64,000 nt of DNA from Sporothrix humicola (taxonomy: Eukaryota > Ascomycota > Sordariomycetes > Ophiostomatales > Ophiostomataceae): assembly GCA_021396245.1 (NCBI GenBank), contig WNYE01000066.1, positions 171,949 through 235,948 of the forward strand, in the 5' to 3' direction. Made by a program: the position numbers and the translations under genes. Under the pieces are notes generated by a model that worked only from the letters and a program-made list of their open reading frames with translations, was not told the origin of the DNA and did not search any database. Positions 33,530-43,672 of this stretch are shown here, piece by piece (the first letter of the stretch is position 1; every line of letters begins with the position of its first letter).

Positions 33530-34543
33530 ATGAACGCCTCCGCCAGGGGCTCCCTACCCATGGGCTATATCGTTGACGCCCCATTTGACCTCCGCGGCGA
33601 CTGGAACCAGATGGATTCTGAATTTTTCGACACCGTATTTCCGGGAAATACGGGATACATGCTTGATTCCATGTTCCTCTACGTCTTTATCAAGCACAAA
33701 CCAGAGCCCCGCCCAAGGATCTTTGCGGGCATACCGGTCATAATCGTCACGAAGCCGAGCATGGTATCACTACACTCTCTAGCACCCCCAGCCCTCGGAG
33801 AGCTTCCTCGTCAAATGGCGACGCCGCCTGGCTTCATGATGCAACCCCGCCAAGGATCGATAGCGGAGGATCTCTCACATCTGACAGCTGGCTGGAGATG
33901 CCGGGCGGCTGACCGTCCAAATTCTTGCCCGGGTTTTGACTTTGATTTGACGTCGTGTGTCCCGTTGGTGCGGGCCGTGAGAACTCAATTTGACAGCATC
34001 CAGACGCCCATCACAGAGGTCATATTCTTTGGACACCACATCCTTGTTACTCTCAAGGACAACGCTGCAAACAGATCTACCCTGCCTTTCCGAGCTGGCG
34101 GTCTTGTCTGCCGCTATGTCCTGGAAAACGAGGTGAACAGGCAGGATCAACACCGCATTGAAACAACAGGAACGATTAACTGCGATGTCGCTCCTGCAAA
34201 ACAATACCAAGTGGTGACCTTTGATACCCCGGACGGACCGATGTACGGCCAAGTTTTGGGCTTGGCCGAACAGCTCACCAGAGACGGAAAATGGGTCCTC
34301 GTCTACTACATCTACATTGGCGAAGACCTCGACAACGAAACCTTCAAAAATGGGACCACCACCAGTCTACGCGGAACAGCCATTTGGGGCTTGGATGGAA
34401 AGTTGATCGGGCACTTCCAGTATTACGTCCCGGATGGCGTGTGGGAGGGGTGGTGCATTGCCACGGCTGCGGAGGCAGAAGAAGAAGAAGAGGCAGAAGA
34501 AGAGGCAATGTCGGAAGATACGCTCGACCATGAATCTCCTTGA
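33530..34543 (+). CDS. Orphan protein, 337 aa, acidic C-terminus
   Basis: Not recognised. Single exon from ATG 33530 (ATCATGAACGCC). The N-terminal half contains a hydrophobic segment (YMLDSMFLYVFIKHK; AGIPVIIVTK). The central part has alternating hydrophobic stretches suggesting a beta-rich domain (TEVIFFGHHILVTLKDNA; QYQVVTFDTPDGPMYGQVLG; KWVLVYYIYIGEDLDNE; LIGHFQYYVPDG). The end is a Glu-rich tail (AEEEEEAEEEAMSED). No signal peptide. Codon use and length support coding. No second copy is seen in the window. Confidence 0.65.
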   Translation: MNASARGSLPMGYIVDAPFDLRGDWNQMDSEFFDTVFPGNTGYMLDSMFLYVFIKHKPEPRPRIFAGIPVIIVTKPSMVSLHSLAPPALGELPRQMATPPGFMMQPRQGSIAEDLSHLTAGWRCRAADRPNSCPGFDFDLTSCVPLVRAVRTQFDSIQTPITEVIFFGHHILVTLKDNAANRSTLPFRAGGLVCRYVLENEVNRQDQHRIETTGTINCDVAPAKQYQVVTFDTPDGPMYGQVLGLAEQLTRDGKWVLVYYIYIGEDLDNETFKNGTTTSLRGTAIWGLDGKLIGHFQYYVPDGVWEGWCIATAAEAEEEEEAEEEAMSEDTLDHESP

Positions 34544-35096
34544 ATGACCAGAGAAGGGACGTGGCCCAGACAGCCACGGGAAAAAGGAAGGGAAGGAGAG
34601 CACTAACAAAGAGACCTAGACGGTGTCCACGGTGGCATGTTTTGTCACTACTAACGATATTGCCATCGATGACCGTCATACTGATACTGATACTTTTAGG
34701 GCCGAGGAACACTTGGGAGTTGAACGTTGTCACTATTTTATTTGGACGGGCTAACAATTTAGAAATACTAATCAAGCGATTACTAACACATCTAGGTTTG
34801 GCACAATATTTTCAAGCGACATATCGTCTTCTTGAGGTTATGAAGATGAGTACGAGGAAATTGTACATTCAGCTTCAGTCAAAGGCCTGAGAAAGGGCGT
34901 TGACATGAGACGTAAGGGAGGTGGCAGTAAGCGCTGTAGTTGGACCTCAACGTGGAGGCTGAGACGAGGGCGATCATAAATATTCGACATTTGACACTCG
35001 CTTTTCTGCATACTTTGTTTCATATTTGAACCTTCTTTTTGTTGAACTGAACCATCATTTATCAGATAAGCCCATCTGTTAATCCCTCCGGGTGCC
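34544..35096. other. Spacer; no gene seen
   Basis: 3' flank of the 33530 gene and upstream of the truncated family copy at 35097. I found no recognisable N-terminal blocks of that family here. Confidence 0.4.
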
Positions 35097-35390
35097 ATGG
35101 GACGACCCGGCCGAATCAACCTTACCACGTTTAGCTACGATTGGAACGGGCTGGCCATGCGGTACATCCCGCTCCTCCTCAGCTCACAGGAACGACAACG
35201 ACATCTTAACCTGTTTGCACGGCCCGTATTTGCGACAGACCAACGGACAGAAATATTGTATCTGCAGTCGATGCATGTCGTGCAGCGCCTTGTCGACACA
35301 GTTGGGCAAGTGCCGCGCTCGATTACGACGGGCCAGGACGAGGAAAATGGCAACCAAAGCGAGCAAGGCGACCGGGCAAGGAGGCAGTGA
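35097..35390 (+). pseudogene. Truncated member (A) of the GQVPR family
   Basis: A 97-codon frame keeping only the middle and C-terminal family blocks: FSYDWNGLAMRYIPLLLSS (aligning with the WDxLAxxxVPM block), FARPVFATDQRTEILYLQS and a degenerate end LVDTVGQVPRS. The basic N-terminal block present in full-length copies (for example 35702-36487) is missing, and the usual VPExLLD has become VQRLVD. Probably a decaying copy. It has an ATG and intact frame, so a short product is still possible. Confidence 0.65.
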
Positions 35391-35701
35391 AAGGGCGCCT
35401 GTTAGACGGAACAAAATGTGACGAATTTGCGTATTTCGGTGCAATGTTGGCGGGGTTGAACACAGCCACCACCAGTCTTCCCGTCTCGAAGACCGTCCAA
35501 TTAGATAAATGTGCAAAATTCGCAAGACGAGCAGCAAAAAGAGGCACATTCGTCGCCTGTATCTCATTTTGATACTTAAATGACGACCTCTCCCCTAGTC
35601 CGAGGATAGATTTGAATTTCAATGTAATTGCTTGCAGCCATATTTATCTTTCAACCTTATTACCTTCTTATCTATTTGCTGGCCGGCCGGCCTCGGTAAA
35701 C
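35391..35701. other. Spacer between family members A and B
   Basis: No supportable coding region; the right end is the leader of the 35702 gene. Confidence 0.45.
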
Positions 35702-36487
35702 ATGAATCTCAACAACACACCCTCGGCGCTACCCAAGCACTGGGAGGCAGATATCATTATAGACGAGCCATCTCAAAAGCTTGTCAAGAGGTGGCCCGGT
35801 TTTCGTGGACCAGGCATTCCTGTAAAACGAGAACCCTACACCTTGCTCAACAAGTTTAGCGACTTCATGCCAAGGACACGATGCCTGATTTGCAAGCCAA
35901 GCTACCTTTCAACACTCCCGCGCCCTTTGCGACGGCTGGCCCGAAAGACAGGACGGAGCGTCTCTGGATCCCAGCTCAAAGGCTTTCCCAGGTCACATCA
36001 CTCTGAGAAACGTATCGCGTTCTCCGTCAAACCAGTAGTGGTGCCTCTGTCGATGGCGGCAACATCCGTACCCGTGCCTGGTTTTCACGAGGGACTCGCC
36101 TGGCCAAAGAGAACAACAGCTCGAAGCAAACCCTATAACACCATTGAGGCGTTCAACTGGGACCGTCTGGCAAGACAGTACGTCCCGATGCTGGCAGACG
36201 ATATGCAACAACGCGAGCGATACGCCCACGGCGACTGGGAGACAGGCCCTCCCATACTGGCATGGCCGTATTTTGTGCTGGATTTTGAAACATTCACATT
36301 CACGTTTACGGGTTTGATCGTGCCAGAATGCCTGCTGGATCTTACGGGACAAGTGCCTCGACTCTTCCGGTTTTCTCATGGGAGGATGCGTGAGATCTTG
36401 GGAAATGAACATGACGAGACGGATCGCAGACACAGGCGGGACAGAATAAAGGACAATACAAGCAGGATCCAGGAGCTGCCAGACTGA
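35702..36487 (+). CDS. GQVPR-family orphan (member B), 261 aa
   Basis: First in-frame ATG is 35702 (AACATGAATCTC); earlier codons lack ATG. Family blocks in order: basic TLPRPLRRLARKTGRS, Val/Pro-rich KPVVVPLSMAATSVPVPG, FNWDRLARQYVPMLADD and C-terminal VPECLLDLTGQVPRLFRF, then a charged tail. No signal peptide, transmembrane helix or known enzymatic motif. Single exon like all members. Function unknown; the conserved blocks suggest one small domain, and the diverged linkers suggest fast evolution. Confidence 0.75.
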   Translation: MNLNNTPSALPKHWEADIIIDEPSQKLVKRWPGFRGPGIPVKREPYTLLNKFSDFMPRTRCLICKPSYLSTLPRPLRRLARKTGRSVSGSQLKGFPRSHHSEKRIAFSVKPVVVPLSMAATSVPVPGFHEGLAWPKRTTARSKPYNTIEAFNWDRLARQYVPMLADDMQQRERYAHGDWETGPPILAWPYFVLDFETFTFTFTGLIVPECLLDLTGQVPRLFRFSHGRMREILGNEHDETDRRHRRDRIKDNTSRIQELPD

Positions 36488-36922
36488 AAGCAGATTTTGA
36501 TTCTTTTGTACAATATATGCTTTTGCATCTGAACAGAATCATCGTCATGTTGCGTGACAGCTGCTCAATCTCCCTCATCCAAGCAGGCTGGGCGAAAATG
36601 GGGAAACACGCAAAACAGCACATTCAGCAGACTCTCCAACACCGCCACCACATGTGCAGCCACCAACGAATCAGACAAATGTGCAGATTCACGCCCTAGC
36701 GCCAAGCCACACCGACTTTCCAGCAAAGGCGCCTCACGCCTCGCACTTGATTCAAATTTTGTGCCCGGCACAGAAGCGTAGAAAAGGCATACAAATGGCG
36801 CACCCTCTTTACTGTCCTGCAAGACGGTCACCTCACGTTGACAGCCGCATTCAAAGATCGCATTCAAAGATTGCGTATCCCGCTGCACTTTTCTTCTTTT
36901 CCCACCACGCACAGGCACAGCC
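36488..36922. other. Spacer between family members B and C
   Basis: No gene supported; it contains the leader of the 36923 gene. A 274-codon frame on the minus strand here overlaps member C and has no motif. Confidence 0.45.
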
Positions 36923-37630
36923 ATGAATGAAAACAAACAAAAACAACACAACAGGGATCTGGCACATAATGCCAATAGCCACGACAAAGCTGAGAATACA
37001 ACCGCACGTCTTGAGGACAGAGTCGCCATCTGGGCTGACAGAAAAGACTCATTGACATCAATGCACCAAAAAAGAAAACAACACGTGTACACCCATATAT
37101 TCAACAACACAGTGTACCGACCGGCCCGAGCCACCCGGCAGTTTGTGAGGCAGTTCAAAGGACAAGACACGTTCTTGTCGCTAATCGCCGTCCCGACGAT
37201 TACGGTCCCGCTGCAGTCCGGTGCTATTCCGACGTCGATATCGTACGACGGCCGCCTGTCTGCGAGGGGAAGGGGAATGGGAGAGGTAATGTGGAAAGAG
37301 TCAACGCGGCAGCGATTCTGGACGCATCGGTACAACTGGGACCTTCTGGCGTGTCGCGTGGTGCCTATGATGCTTGCTGGCGAAGACAAGCAAAAACAAA
37401 AAGAACAAAAAGGCTGTGGTCGCTCGGTGCGGCTGTTTGTGACGCCACTGTTTGTTTATGGAAAGCAGACAGGCAAGGTGTATCTCTGCAGTCTGCGCGT
37501 GCCAGCGTGCCTGCTCGACGTCAGTGGGCAGGTGCCTCGATTGCTTAGCCAAGGAGAAGAGGGCAAGAAAACTCGAGAACAAGAACGAGAAGAAGAAGAG
37601 GTAGAAGAAAAAGAAGAAGAAAACCGTTAG
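36923..37630 (+). CDS. GQVPR-family orphan (member C), 235 aa
   Basis: Starts MNENKQKQHN, nearly the same first residues as member D (MNENKSHRS). Blocks: Arg-rich ARATRQFVRQFKG, Val/Pro segment IAVPTITVPLQSGAIPTS, YNWDLLACRVVPMMLAGED, FVTPLFVYGKQTGKVYLCSL and VPACLLDVSGQVPRLLSQ. The tail is a Glu-rich low-complexity run. Single exon. Confidence 0.75.
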   Translation: MNENKQKQHNRDLAHNANSHDKAENTTARLEDRVAIWADRKDSLTSMHQKRKQHVYTHIFNNTVYRPARATRQFVRQFKGQDTFLSLIAVPTITVPLQSGAIPTSISYDGRLSARGRGMGEVMWKESTRQRFWTHRYNWDLLACRVVPMMLAGEDKQKQKEQKGCGRSVRLFVTPLFVYGKQTGKVYLCSLRVPACLLDVSGQVPRLLSQGEEGKKTREQEREEEEVEEKEEENR

Positions 37631-38081
37631 CAAGATGATATCTACGGTATAATTTAATGTTCTTGCGCAGCATATGAACTACAAAGACGTCATGGTCATT
37701 TCTCATAAATGGAATGTTTCATGTAGTTGCCCCCCATTTATTCGTAAAGTCGATGCAGTGGACATAGTTAAAAGTAATGAGAAACAGAAAGTAGGCTTTG
37801 CAGCCACTGGAAAAGGTGAAAACGGCAAAGGCCTCCGATTTTTCAGCCTCATCCACGTTTTGTCTCCCGCCTGGGGTCTAAGCCACAATCCCAGTTCATG
37901 CGCCCCGTGGACGGAAAGGCGCGAATGATTTTCTTTAACATGATGTATTTAACACTGCACCCTTTGCCAGTTTACATCTCCTCCAAACCCCTATTTCTTT
38001 GTCACTTCGATACACTGTTGTGATTGACTACGTTGACGACGCATCATATAGATAAATTGCCACATATTGCTCAACCCCGCC
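37631..38081. other. Spacer between family members C and D, with TATTTAA element
   Basis: No gene supported. GTATTTAA lies at 37945-37952, about 130 bp upstream of member D. The same octamer is found about 170 bp upstream of members G and H. Confidence 0.4.
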
Positions 38082-38816
38082 ATGAACGAGAACAAATCAC
38101 ACAGGAGTGCGGCGAAGACCGCCGCCAACGTGTACGCAATATGCGTGGAATACGCCAACACTGCAACAGTCAGCGGTAGCAGTGTGATGCCGAGTGCGCC
38201 GCCGCTGAAGGGCGTATATAGGTATCCGCTTGTCAGCACAAGGAGCAGATATGCGCGGGCAATACAGCCGATGCCAAACACGACGCCCTACGGCCGCCGA
38301 CTTTTACGACGCCTACGTGTGATGCCCCTTCGAATGACATACGTCCCTCTGGATCCAGACGCGCTGCCTCAGTCTTTGCCGGTGCCGATACCAAGTCCAA
38401 CACGGCGGCTAGGGACAACTACCGATTTTTTCGGTAAAGAGACCCAAGTCCCTCCCTGTTTTGCCACGTACATGCAAGTAGGGCCGTTCAACTGGGACAG
38501 GCTTGCTCTAAAAACTGTGCCCTTGGTCCTGGACGACCACGAACACGAGCGCCTCCCGGCTCTTTTTACCACGCCAGTCTATGCATACGACAAACGAACA
38601 GCGGAGTTTACTGCGCGGTGGCTGAGAGTACCAGAGTGCTTGATCGATCTTTCTGGCCAGGTACCTCGAATCTGGATGTCAGAGGACAGGGCCGTGAGAG
38701 AGCTTCGCAATTACGTGCACCAGACAAGGAGGCTAGGGCAAGAAAGACGTCATGAAGAAGAGAATACAGAAATGGCTCTTGCTCTCCGACGCCCCGATGT
38801 CCAACAAAATATGTGA
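38082..38816 (+). CDS. GQVPR-family orphan (member D), 244 aa
   Basis: The first in-frame ATG (GCCATGAACGAG, 38082) gives MNENKSHRS. Blocks: YGRRLLRRLRVMPLRMTYVP, Pro/Val segment LPQSLPVPIPSP, PFNWDRLALKTVPLVLDDHE, FTTPVYAYDKRTAEFTARWL and VPECLIDLSGQVPRIWMSED. The C-terminal tail is charged. Closest in motif detail to members B and C. Confidence 0.78.
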   Translation: MNENKSHRSAAKTAANVYAICVEYANTATVSGSSVMPSAPPLKGVYRYPLVSTRSRYARAIQPMPNTTPYGRRLLRRLRVMPLRMTYVPLDPDALPQSLPVPIPSPTRRLGTTTDFFGKETQVPPCFATYMQVGPFNWDRLALKTVPLVLDDHEHERLPALFTTPVYAYDKRTAEFTARWLRVPECLIDLSGQVPRIWMSEDRAVRELRNYVHQTRRLGQERRHEEENTEMALALRRPDVQQNM

Positions 38817-39250
38817 CAAAAAAAAAAAACCCGGATTGACTACCATGTGCGTCGAATTAGTTTGATATTTAATAGACCGCATTGATGAATAATATTTCAA
38901 AGAAGCGTGGACTAGCGACACACACATATACAGACCAGCTGGCCAGTCAGATACATAACAAGAAAATGCACAACAGCTGCAAGGCGCCTGGTGCACACCC
39001 TTTTGTCACACATTCTGTCTATTTAATAAGCGATTTTCCCCATGACCTCAACCACGCAAACAACGTAGTCGATGCACATACAAACAGAAAACAGGGACTG
39101 ACAGACAGCCATCACTATCATAATAGATAACGCAGGTAAACATTTATCAGCTGTCATTAGCTTTCCATTTGTTCATTTGCGGCGGCCGGTATTGATATTT
39201 AATCCGGCTTTCAAACCCAGACACAGAGACAAATACAAACGTCGAAATCA
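38817..39250. other. AT-rich spacer; no gene seen
   Basis: Downstream of member D and of the leftward kinase-like gene. A-rich tract at 38818-38829. Confidence 0.45.
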
Positions 39251-39988
39251 TTAGTTTGGAGCACGCCGATTGGAACACGAATCTGTTCCATAACATGAAA
39301 AAAATCTTTCAAACATGATGTTGTCGGCCTCAAAGGAGAATTTCGGCCCCTTCCACTGTTTCTCGGGTGGAATATTGTGGCCTACTGGTCCGGACCGTCC
39401 AAAGTCGATAACAACCAAGGCTCCATTTGATCGCTGCATGATGTTCCCCGGGTGGAAGTCATTATGAACAATGCCAATTTCGTGTATTTTGGTCAGCGTA
39501 TCGTAAATATCGCCCAGGTGGTCTTTCAGTTTCTTCTGTTCAACCTTGAAAAGTTGCTCCATCCGAAACCCGAATATGCCGTCCTCATCCACCAGCGGAT
39601 CTGGATGAACAGAGAAAACAGGTGTGTTTTTGACCGAAAGGCAAAGGCTGCGGAGAAGGTCGAACTCATCCTGGATCGATTGACGTTGCCGAGCATGGAC
39701 GGCAACTTTGCAAATTGGGAAAGCATCTTGTAGTCGAGGATCCAACAGCCGAATGTGGGAGTCCGCTCCATAGCAGACTGTGCTGGACTTGGCCCAGAGC
39801 TCGCGAACTGCGGTGCTATGCGGGATTCGGGTCGTGGTAGCGGTGCCGTGGACACATGGGAAAGTAGTCAAGTCTGGCACCTCCCGCCAGCTTCCAACCC
39901 AACAGACACGATATTCTTCCTTCTGGAAGTCGACATTAATTGCCCACCCGTCATTGAACTTGTAAATATCAGTTATTTGTACTGCCAT
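39251..39988 (-). CDS. Kinase-like / phosphotransferase-fold protein, 245 aa
   Basis: Start ATG at 39988. A family-specific N-terminal region (1-90) is followed by a kinase-like fold: Lys in ICKVAVHARQ, Glu in IQDEFDLLRSL, hinge FRMEQLFKV, catalytic loop IHEIGIVHNDFHPGNIM (HxDxxxxN: Asp base, Asn metal ligand) and VVIDFGRSG carrying the DFG metal Asp. Shorter than eukaryotic protein kinases and lacking a recognisable C-lobe extension, as in fungal APH/kinase-like accessory proteins. Substrate unknown. It lies inside the GQVPR family cluster and is inverted relative to it. Confidence 0.8.
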   Translation of the reverse strand: MAVQITDIYKFNDGWAINVDFQKEEYRVCWVGSWREVPDLTTFPCVHGTATTTRIPHSTAVRELWAKSSTVCYGADSHIRLLDPRLQDAFPICKVAVHARQRQSIQDEFDLLRSLCLSVKNTPVFSVHPDPLVDEDGIFGFRMEQLFKVEQKKLKDHLGDIYDTLTKIHEIGIVHNDFHPGNIMQRSNGALVVIDFGRSGPVGHNIPPEKQWKGPKFSFEADNIMFERFFSCYGTDSCSNRRAPN

Positions 39989-40479
39989 TTGTCAGTTGCT
40001 CGGGGCGTAATGCTCTACAAAGAACCAGAGCGTTGGTAAAAGAACGAGTGATGTACGATGAAAAAAGAATGTGGGCAATCGAAGGTCTTCATTCTGGAGA
40101 GAAGCTTCTGTGGCCAATCAGCAAAAGTGCCCATTCAGAGGTGCAGACTGCCCCACTCTTATTGATGAACAGGAGCCAGGAGCCACAAGGTCCCCATCTG
40201 AGGCTGCTTTATTTTGCGTCACGTAATGGTGTCATTGTAACCCATACAGACAGACATGGATGACCCATCCTGCCCTCCTACTTTGGCGGAGTTGGAGCAA
40301 TATGCACACTTTCCAAACAAGGCGACACTGCAGACACTGCCATACATACAAGCTTACGTGCACCAACGGGACACGCCAGATACAGGTGCAGATATTGGAT
40401 GGTACACAATGCGTAGCTGGTCAGTATGCAATATTCAATGTGCACAGCACAATCCTCGGCTCCGTTCGCCTGCATTTAA
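39989..40479. other. Spacer upstream of member E; short frames only
   Basis: Holds the promoter of the leftward kinase-like gene. A frame at 40256-40522 (88 codons) overlaps the start of member E in another frame; I see no family block in it. Confidence 0.35.
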
Positions 40480-41328
40480 ATGGGTTTCATTGAACAGTGG
40501 CGAGGCCTACTTAAAGACATGAAGTCTACCTTAGGGGATTGCAAGGTTTTTGACACTAAAACCAATACAACTCGGGCAGAAGACGAAGAGAACTTCCATT
40601 CAAGAGTTACAAAACCGGCAATATCCGCAAGAAACCCACAGTGTACCTTTCTATTCCATCCGTCTGAAGCGCACGGCGACCTGCAAACGACCACGATGGA
40701 CAGCAACTTAAACCCGTGGAGCAATTTTGTTATCCATGGACGACGTCTGAACAGTGAATTTCAGTGGGAAGCAATTGGCCCATATGATTGGGAACGTCCT
40801 ACACCTCCGGTACGTGGCCCGAGGCATGTCCCGCGTGCCTTGCGGTCACTGGCCACCCAGTCACCACTGCAACGTCCCAACCCCAAGCCGTCAGACACCG
40901 AGCTCATTACCCTGACTGAAAGCATACATGTGCCTTTGCATCCTTCTCTATCGGAACATTTACTACTCAATTGCCGTCGTCCTGTGTGGCACAAAGCCGT
41001 TCATTCGCTGGTGCCATTCCTACTTGAGAGGTCCGAAAAACGACAGTCTAGCCTCTACGACTGGCTAACTTATTACAACATCTTACCAGCATATGATCCG
41101 GTGGAAGGACGACGGACATCCTACCTCGAATTCATTATACCAGCTGCCCTGATCGACCTAATGGGCGAAATACCTCGCATTTATATGCCGCCCATTCGCT
41201 ATGTTTTTGGCACGGCGGGCGAAAACCGACGGGAGAAACGAGAAAGGCGTGGAAAGGGCAAAAATGCGCTTGTAGATGGTTCCGCTGTCACCATCAACGA
41301 CAGTCATGGGCAGAAAATGTACGACTAG
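40480..41328 (+). CDS. Divergent GQVPR-family orphan (member E), 282 aa
   Basis: The most diverged copy. Blocks are recognisable by order: GPRHVPRALRSLATQSPLQR, ESIHVPLHPS, VWHKAVHSLVPFLLERSEKR (WDxLAxxxVPM equivalent) and IPAALIDLMGEIPRIYM (GEIPRI for GQVPRI). The N-terminal 100 residues have no counterpart in other members, so the true start could be downstream, at MDSNLNPWSN (40696). Single exon, charged C-terminal tail. Confidence 0.65.
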   Translation: MGFIEQWRGLLKDMKSTLGDCKVFDTKTNTTRAEDEENFHSRVTKPAISARNPQCTFLFHPSEAHGDLQTTTMDSNLNPWSNFVIHGRRLNSEFQWEAIGPYDWERPTPPVRGPRHVPRALRSLATQSPLQRPNPKPSDTELITLTESIHVPLHPSLSEHLLLNCRRPVWHKAVHSLVPFLLERSEKRQSSLYDWLTYYNILPAYDPVEGRRTSYLEFIIPAALIDLMGEIPRIYMPPIRYVFGTAGENRREKRERRGKGKNALVDGSAVTINDSHGQKMYD

Positions 41329-42332
41329 AGTGTGTGAGGATCGTGCAAAATAAAAACATAGCTCTGCACCATATATTCTTCAAGTCGAGTCCAGGGGCAG
41401 TTTAAGCTAAACCTTATTTCCTCATTTTGTCGGCAGGACGGAAGGGTTCCGTCCTGGAACATGCTATGGCAATTTGGTGCATTCGTAAACAGGATGTGTG
41501 GCGGCCCAAAGGTGCAACGGGCCATTTGAGAGCTGTTTTGTTATTCTCCAAGACGGCCCACGTCAAACGCCACCAAATTCGCCAAAAGCTTAATATTGAA
41601 ACGGCTGAACTTCAGCTCCGATTTCTGTGACTGAGATACGACGTACACCTGTACTCCGTAGAAGAAAATAAAAAAGCAGCGCAAACCCAAAGGGGAGTGA
41701 CATACTACGGCATTCTCCATAGGCCTGTCAAACAACGAGAGTGACATTTTTGTTTACCCCTGTCCCCACGCCTTTTCCAAGTCCAATCTCCACCAAAGGC
41801 AACACAGCCAATCCAAGCGGCTCGTTAAGCACAGCGACCCATAAAAATATATGCATCGTTTACTCTGCGTCAGGGCTGCAGACGCTACAGCCTGCAAGCT
41901 CAGCCCAGCGTCGAGCTAAAGAGGAATAATGCAATGCACCAGCTCGACAGAGTAAGGTCTACGATGCGGGTCTATTTGTGTTGTATTCCCAGAATCAATA
42001 TTTACAAAAGGAGAAAGGAGAAAGGAGAATGGAGAAAAAAAGGGCAGAGGGCAGAGGGAAGAGGGAAGAGGGAAGAGACATATTACTTAACATGCTGCCC
42101 GATTTATCAAAGGTCCAAAACCGAGTGTCGTCTCCTCGAGAGCCTGGCGTTTTCTGTTCAGTCCTGTTAGTTCACGTTATAAGACTATCTTTCTCTTGTC
42201 AACGGTCATTCGTTTTTTTTTTCTTCTTTTTTTCTTCTCAGTTTTTCATTCTACGCTCCTTTTTTTCCGTTCCCTTCTTCCGTTCCTTCGTTTCACATCT
42301 AAACCTTCTCACAGTGGGCGGGAAACAACAAC
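41329..42332. other. Intergenic, purine-rich simple repeats; no gene seen
   Basis: 3' flank of member E and leader of the secreted protein gene. GAGAAAGGAGAAAGGAGAAT and GAGGGAAGAGGGAAGAGGGA repeats at about 42015-42080 and a CT-rich leader at 42200-42300. Confidence 0.45.
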
Positions 42333-43208
42333 ATGAAGGGCTTCTTCCAGATTTTGGCCATGAGCCTGCTGGCCGTCGACGGTGCGGTGGCATCCAAGTG
42401 CCGCCCAAGCACGTCGCCGTCCGTGTCATCGTCCGCCTCGTCCAGCTCGTCGATCAGCTCGAGCAGCGGCGTCATCTCGTCCTCTTCCTCTTTGCCAATT
42501 CCGTCCTCCTCGTCGAGCATTATCTCGTCTTCCTCGAGTGTCATCTCTTCGTCGTCGAGCATTGTCTCTTCTTCCTCCAGCGTCATCCCTTCGTCGTCCT
42601 CCGTTTCGTCCACGTCCTCCTCAGCCATGGCCTCACCCAGCGCCCCCTGCGTCGAGACCATTCTCAACGGCAACTTCGCCAACGGCCTGGCCGACTGGTC
42701 GTCCATCACAAAGGGCCCGGGAGGCAGCACGGCCTTTAGCAACCAGTGCTCTGCGGACTATGCCGACTGCGGTGAGTTGATCATCGCGGGCACCGGCGAC
42801 GAGGCCGACATCTACCAGGCCATCAACGTTGTCCCGGGCGTCGACTACACGCTAAATGTCGTGTATTCCTTTACGTACCCCGGGCCCGACGCGCCCGTGA
42901 ACCCCGATTTTAGCTATGCCGTCTATGACTCGCCGCCGACACGTCGTCGCAGTGTTCATCTTCAGCACCCCAGGGATTTTGACTCCGACGGCAACGTTGG
43001 GCACTGGGTCCCCATCCCCATCCCGATAAATTCCAATTCCAATTCCACGTCCAGCAGCAAACGCGACCTGCCCGTGTTGAATTTCTTCTCCTTTTCGTCC
43101 AACGTCTTGTCGAACACTTTGCCCTTTTACCTACGTTTCCACTTGAGTGGGGACTCGCCCATTTCGATATTCGTCGCAAGCATTTCGCTCCTGCCTGCGC
43201 ATTGTTAA
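42333..43208 (+). CDS. Secreted Ser-rich protein with carbohydrate-binding-like domain, 291 aa
   Basis: Starts with a signal peptide (MKGFFQILAMSLLAVDGAVA, cleavage near 20-21), then a Ser-rich low-complexity linker (about 27-97, clearly an O-glycosylation stalk), then a domain opening CVETILNGNFANGLADWSS, the usual start of CBM4/9- and galactose-binding-like beta-sandwich modules in fungal cell-wall proteins. A basic, Asn/Ser-rich loop (PINSNSNSTSSSKRD) interrupts the second half. No GPI signal is obvious. The 3' end of this gene and its 3' flank are duplicated at 56188-56377. Confidence 0.82.
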   Translation: MKGFFQILAMSLLAVDGAVASKCRPSTSPSVSSSASSSSSISSSSGVISSSSSLPIPSSSSSIISSSSSVISSSSSIVSSSSSVIPSSSSVSSTSSSAMASPSAPCVETILNGNFANGLADWSSITKGPGGSTAFSNQCSADYADCGELIIAGTGDEADIYQAINVVPGVDYTLNVVYSFTYPGPDAPVNPDFSYAVYDSPPTRRRSVHLQHPRDFDSDGNVGHWVPIPIPINSNSNSTSSSKRDLPVLNFFSFSSNVLSNTLPFYLRFHLSGDSPISIFVASISLLPAHC

Positions 43209-43355
43209 TACCCCCTTTTGACATTTTGTCTTTATTCATTATTTTTCTCTCGCTTCTTTTCTTGTTTCTATTTAATTCTTAATTTATTTTCGCCTGTTTA
43301 TTGTCATAGATAAGTTCTCGTACTCGGAATTACATATCATGTTCTTACTCTTCTT
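43172..43355. repeat. Left direct repeat (184 bp) flanking the catabolic island
   Basis: Covers the last codons (...SISLLPAHC, stop) and the 3' flank of the secreted protein gene. It matches 56188-56377 in the same orientation with about 88 percent identity by eye, including CATTTCGCTCCTGCCTGCGC and TTATTTTCGCCTGTTTATTG. The right copy has an additional TTTTGACA unit. Confidence 0.9.
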
Positions 43356-43672
43356 TAAAGGGAACATGGCGTCTGGTTCTTTTACACAAACGTTGGAAGC
43401 TACCTGTCTCAAGACATGTGCGACATCCATGGCAGTGGGATATCATGCAAGTAGCGCCTATTCCCTTGTTAAAAAAACGCAGCCATTATGGCCTGTCCCT
43501 TCACATTGTCTTTTAGTACATCCCGCTACTTCCTCTTTTGGTGGTGTCGGTGTTGTAGATGGGGCTAATGTAAAGGCAGCCGTTGTAGACGAGGAACGGA
43601 ATTTTAACAACTAGTGCCAGGTGTCTGTGTGCTGACTCTGGCAGTAAAGAGATCAATCCTCGAATGGAAGGT
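43209..43672. other. Spacer between secreted protein gene and MYND relic
   Basis: Contains the left direct repeat's non-coding part, then unique DNA. A 91-codon frame (43339-43614) lacks motifs and is not called. Confidence 0.45.

Noticed and set aside
36565..37389. 274-codon minus-strand frame between GQVPR members B and C
   Set aside because: Overlaps member C, which has all family blocks; the minus frame has none.
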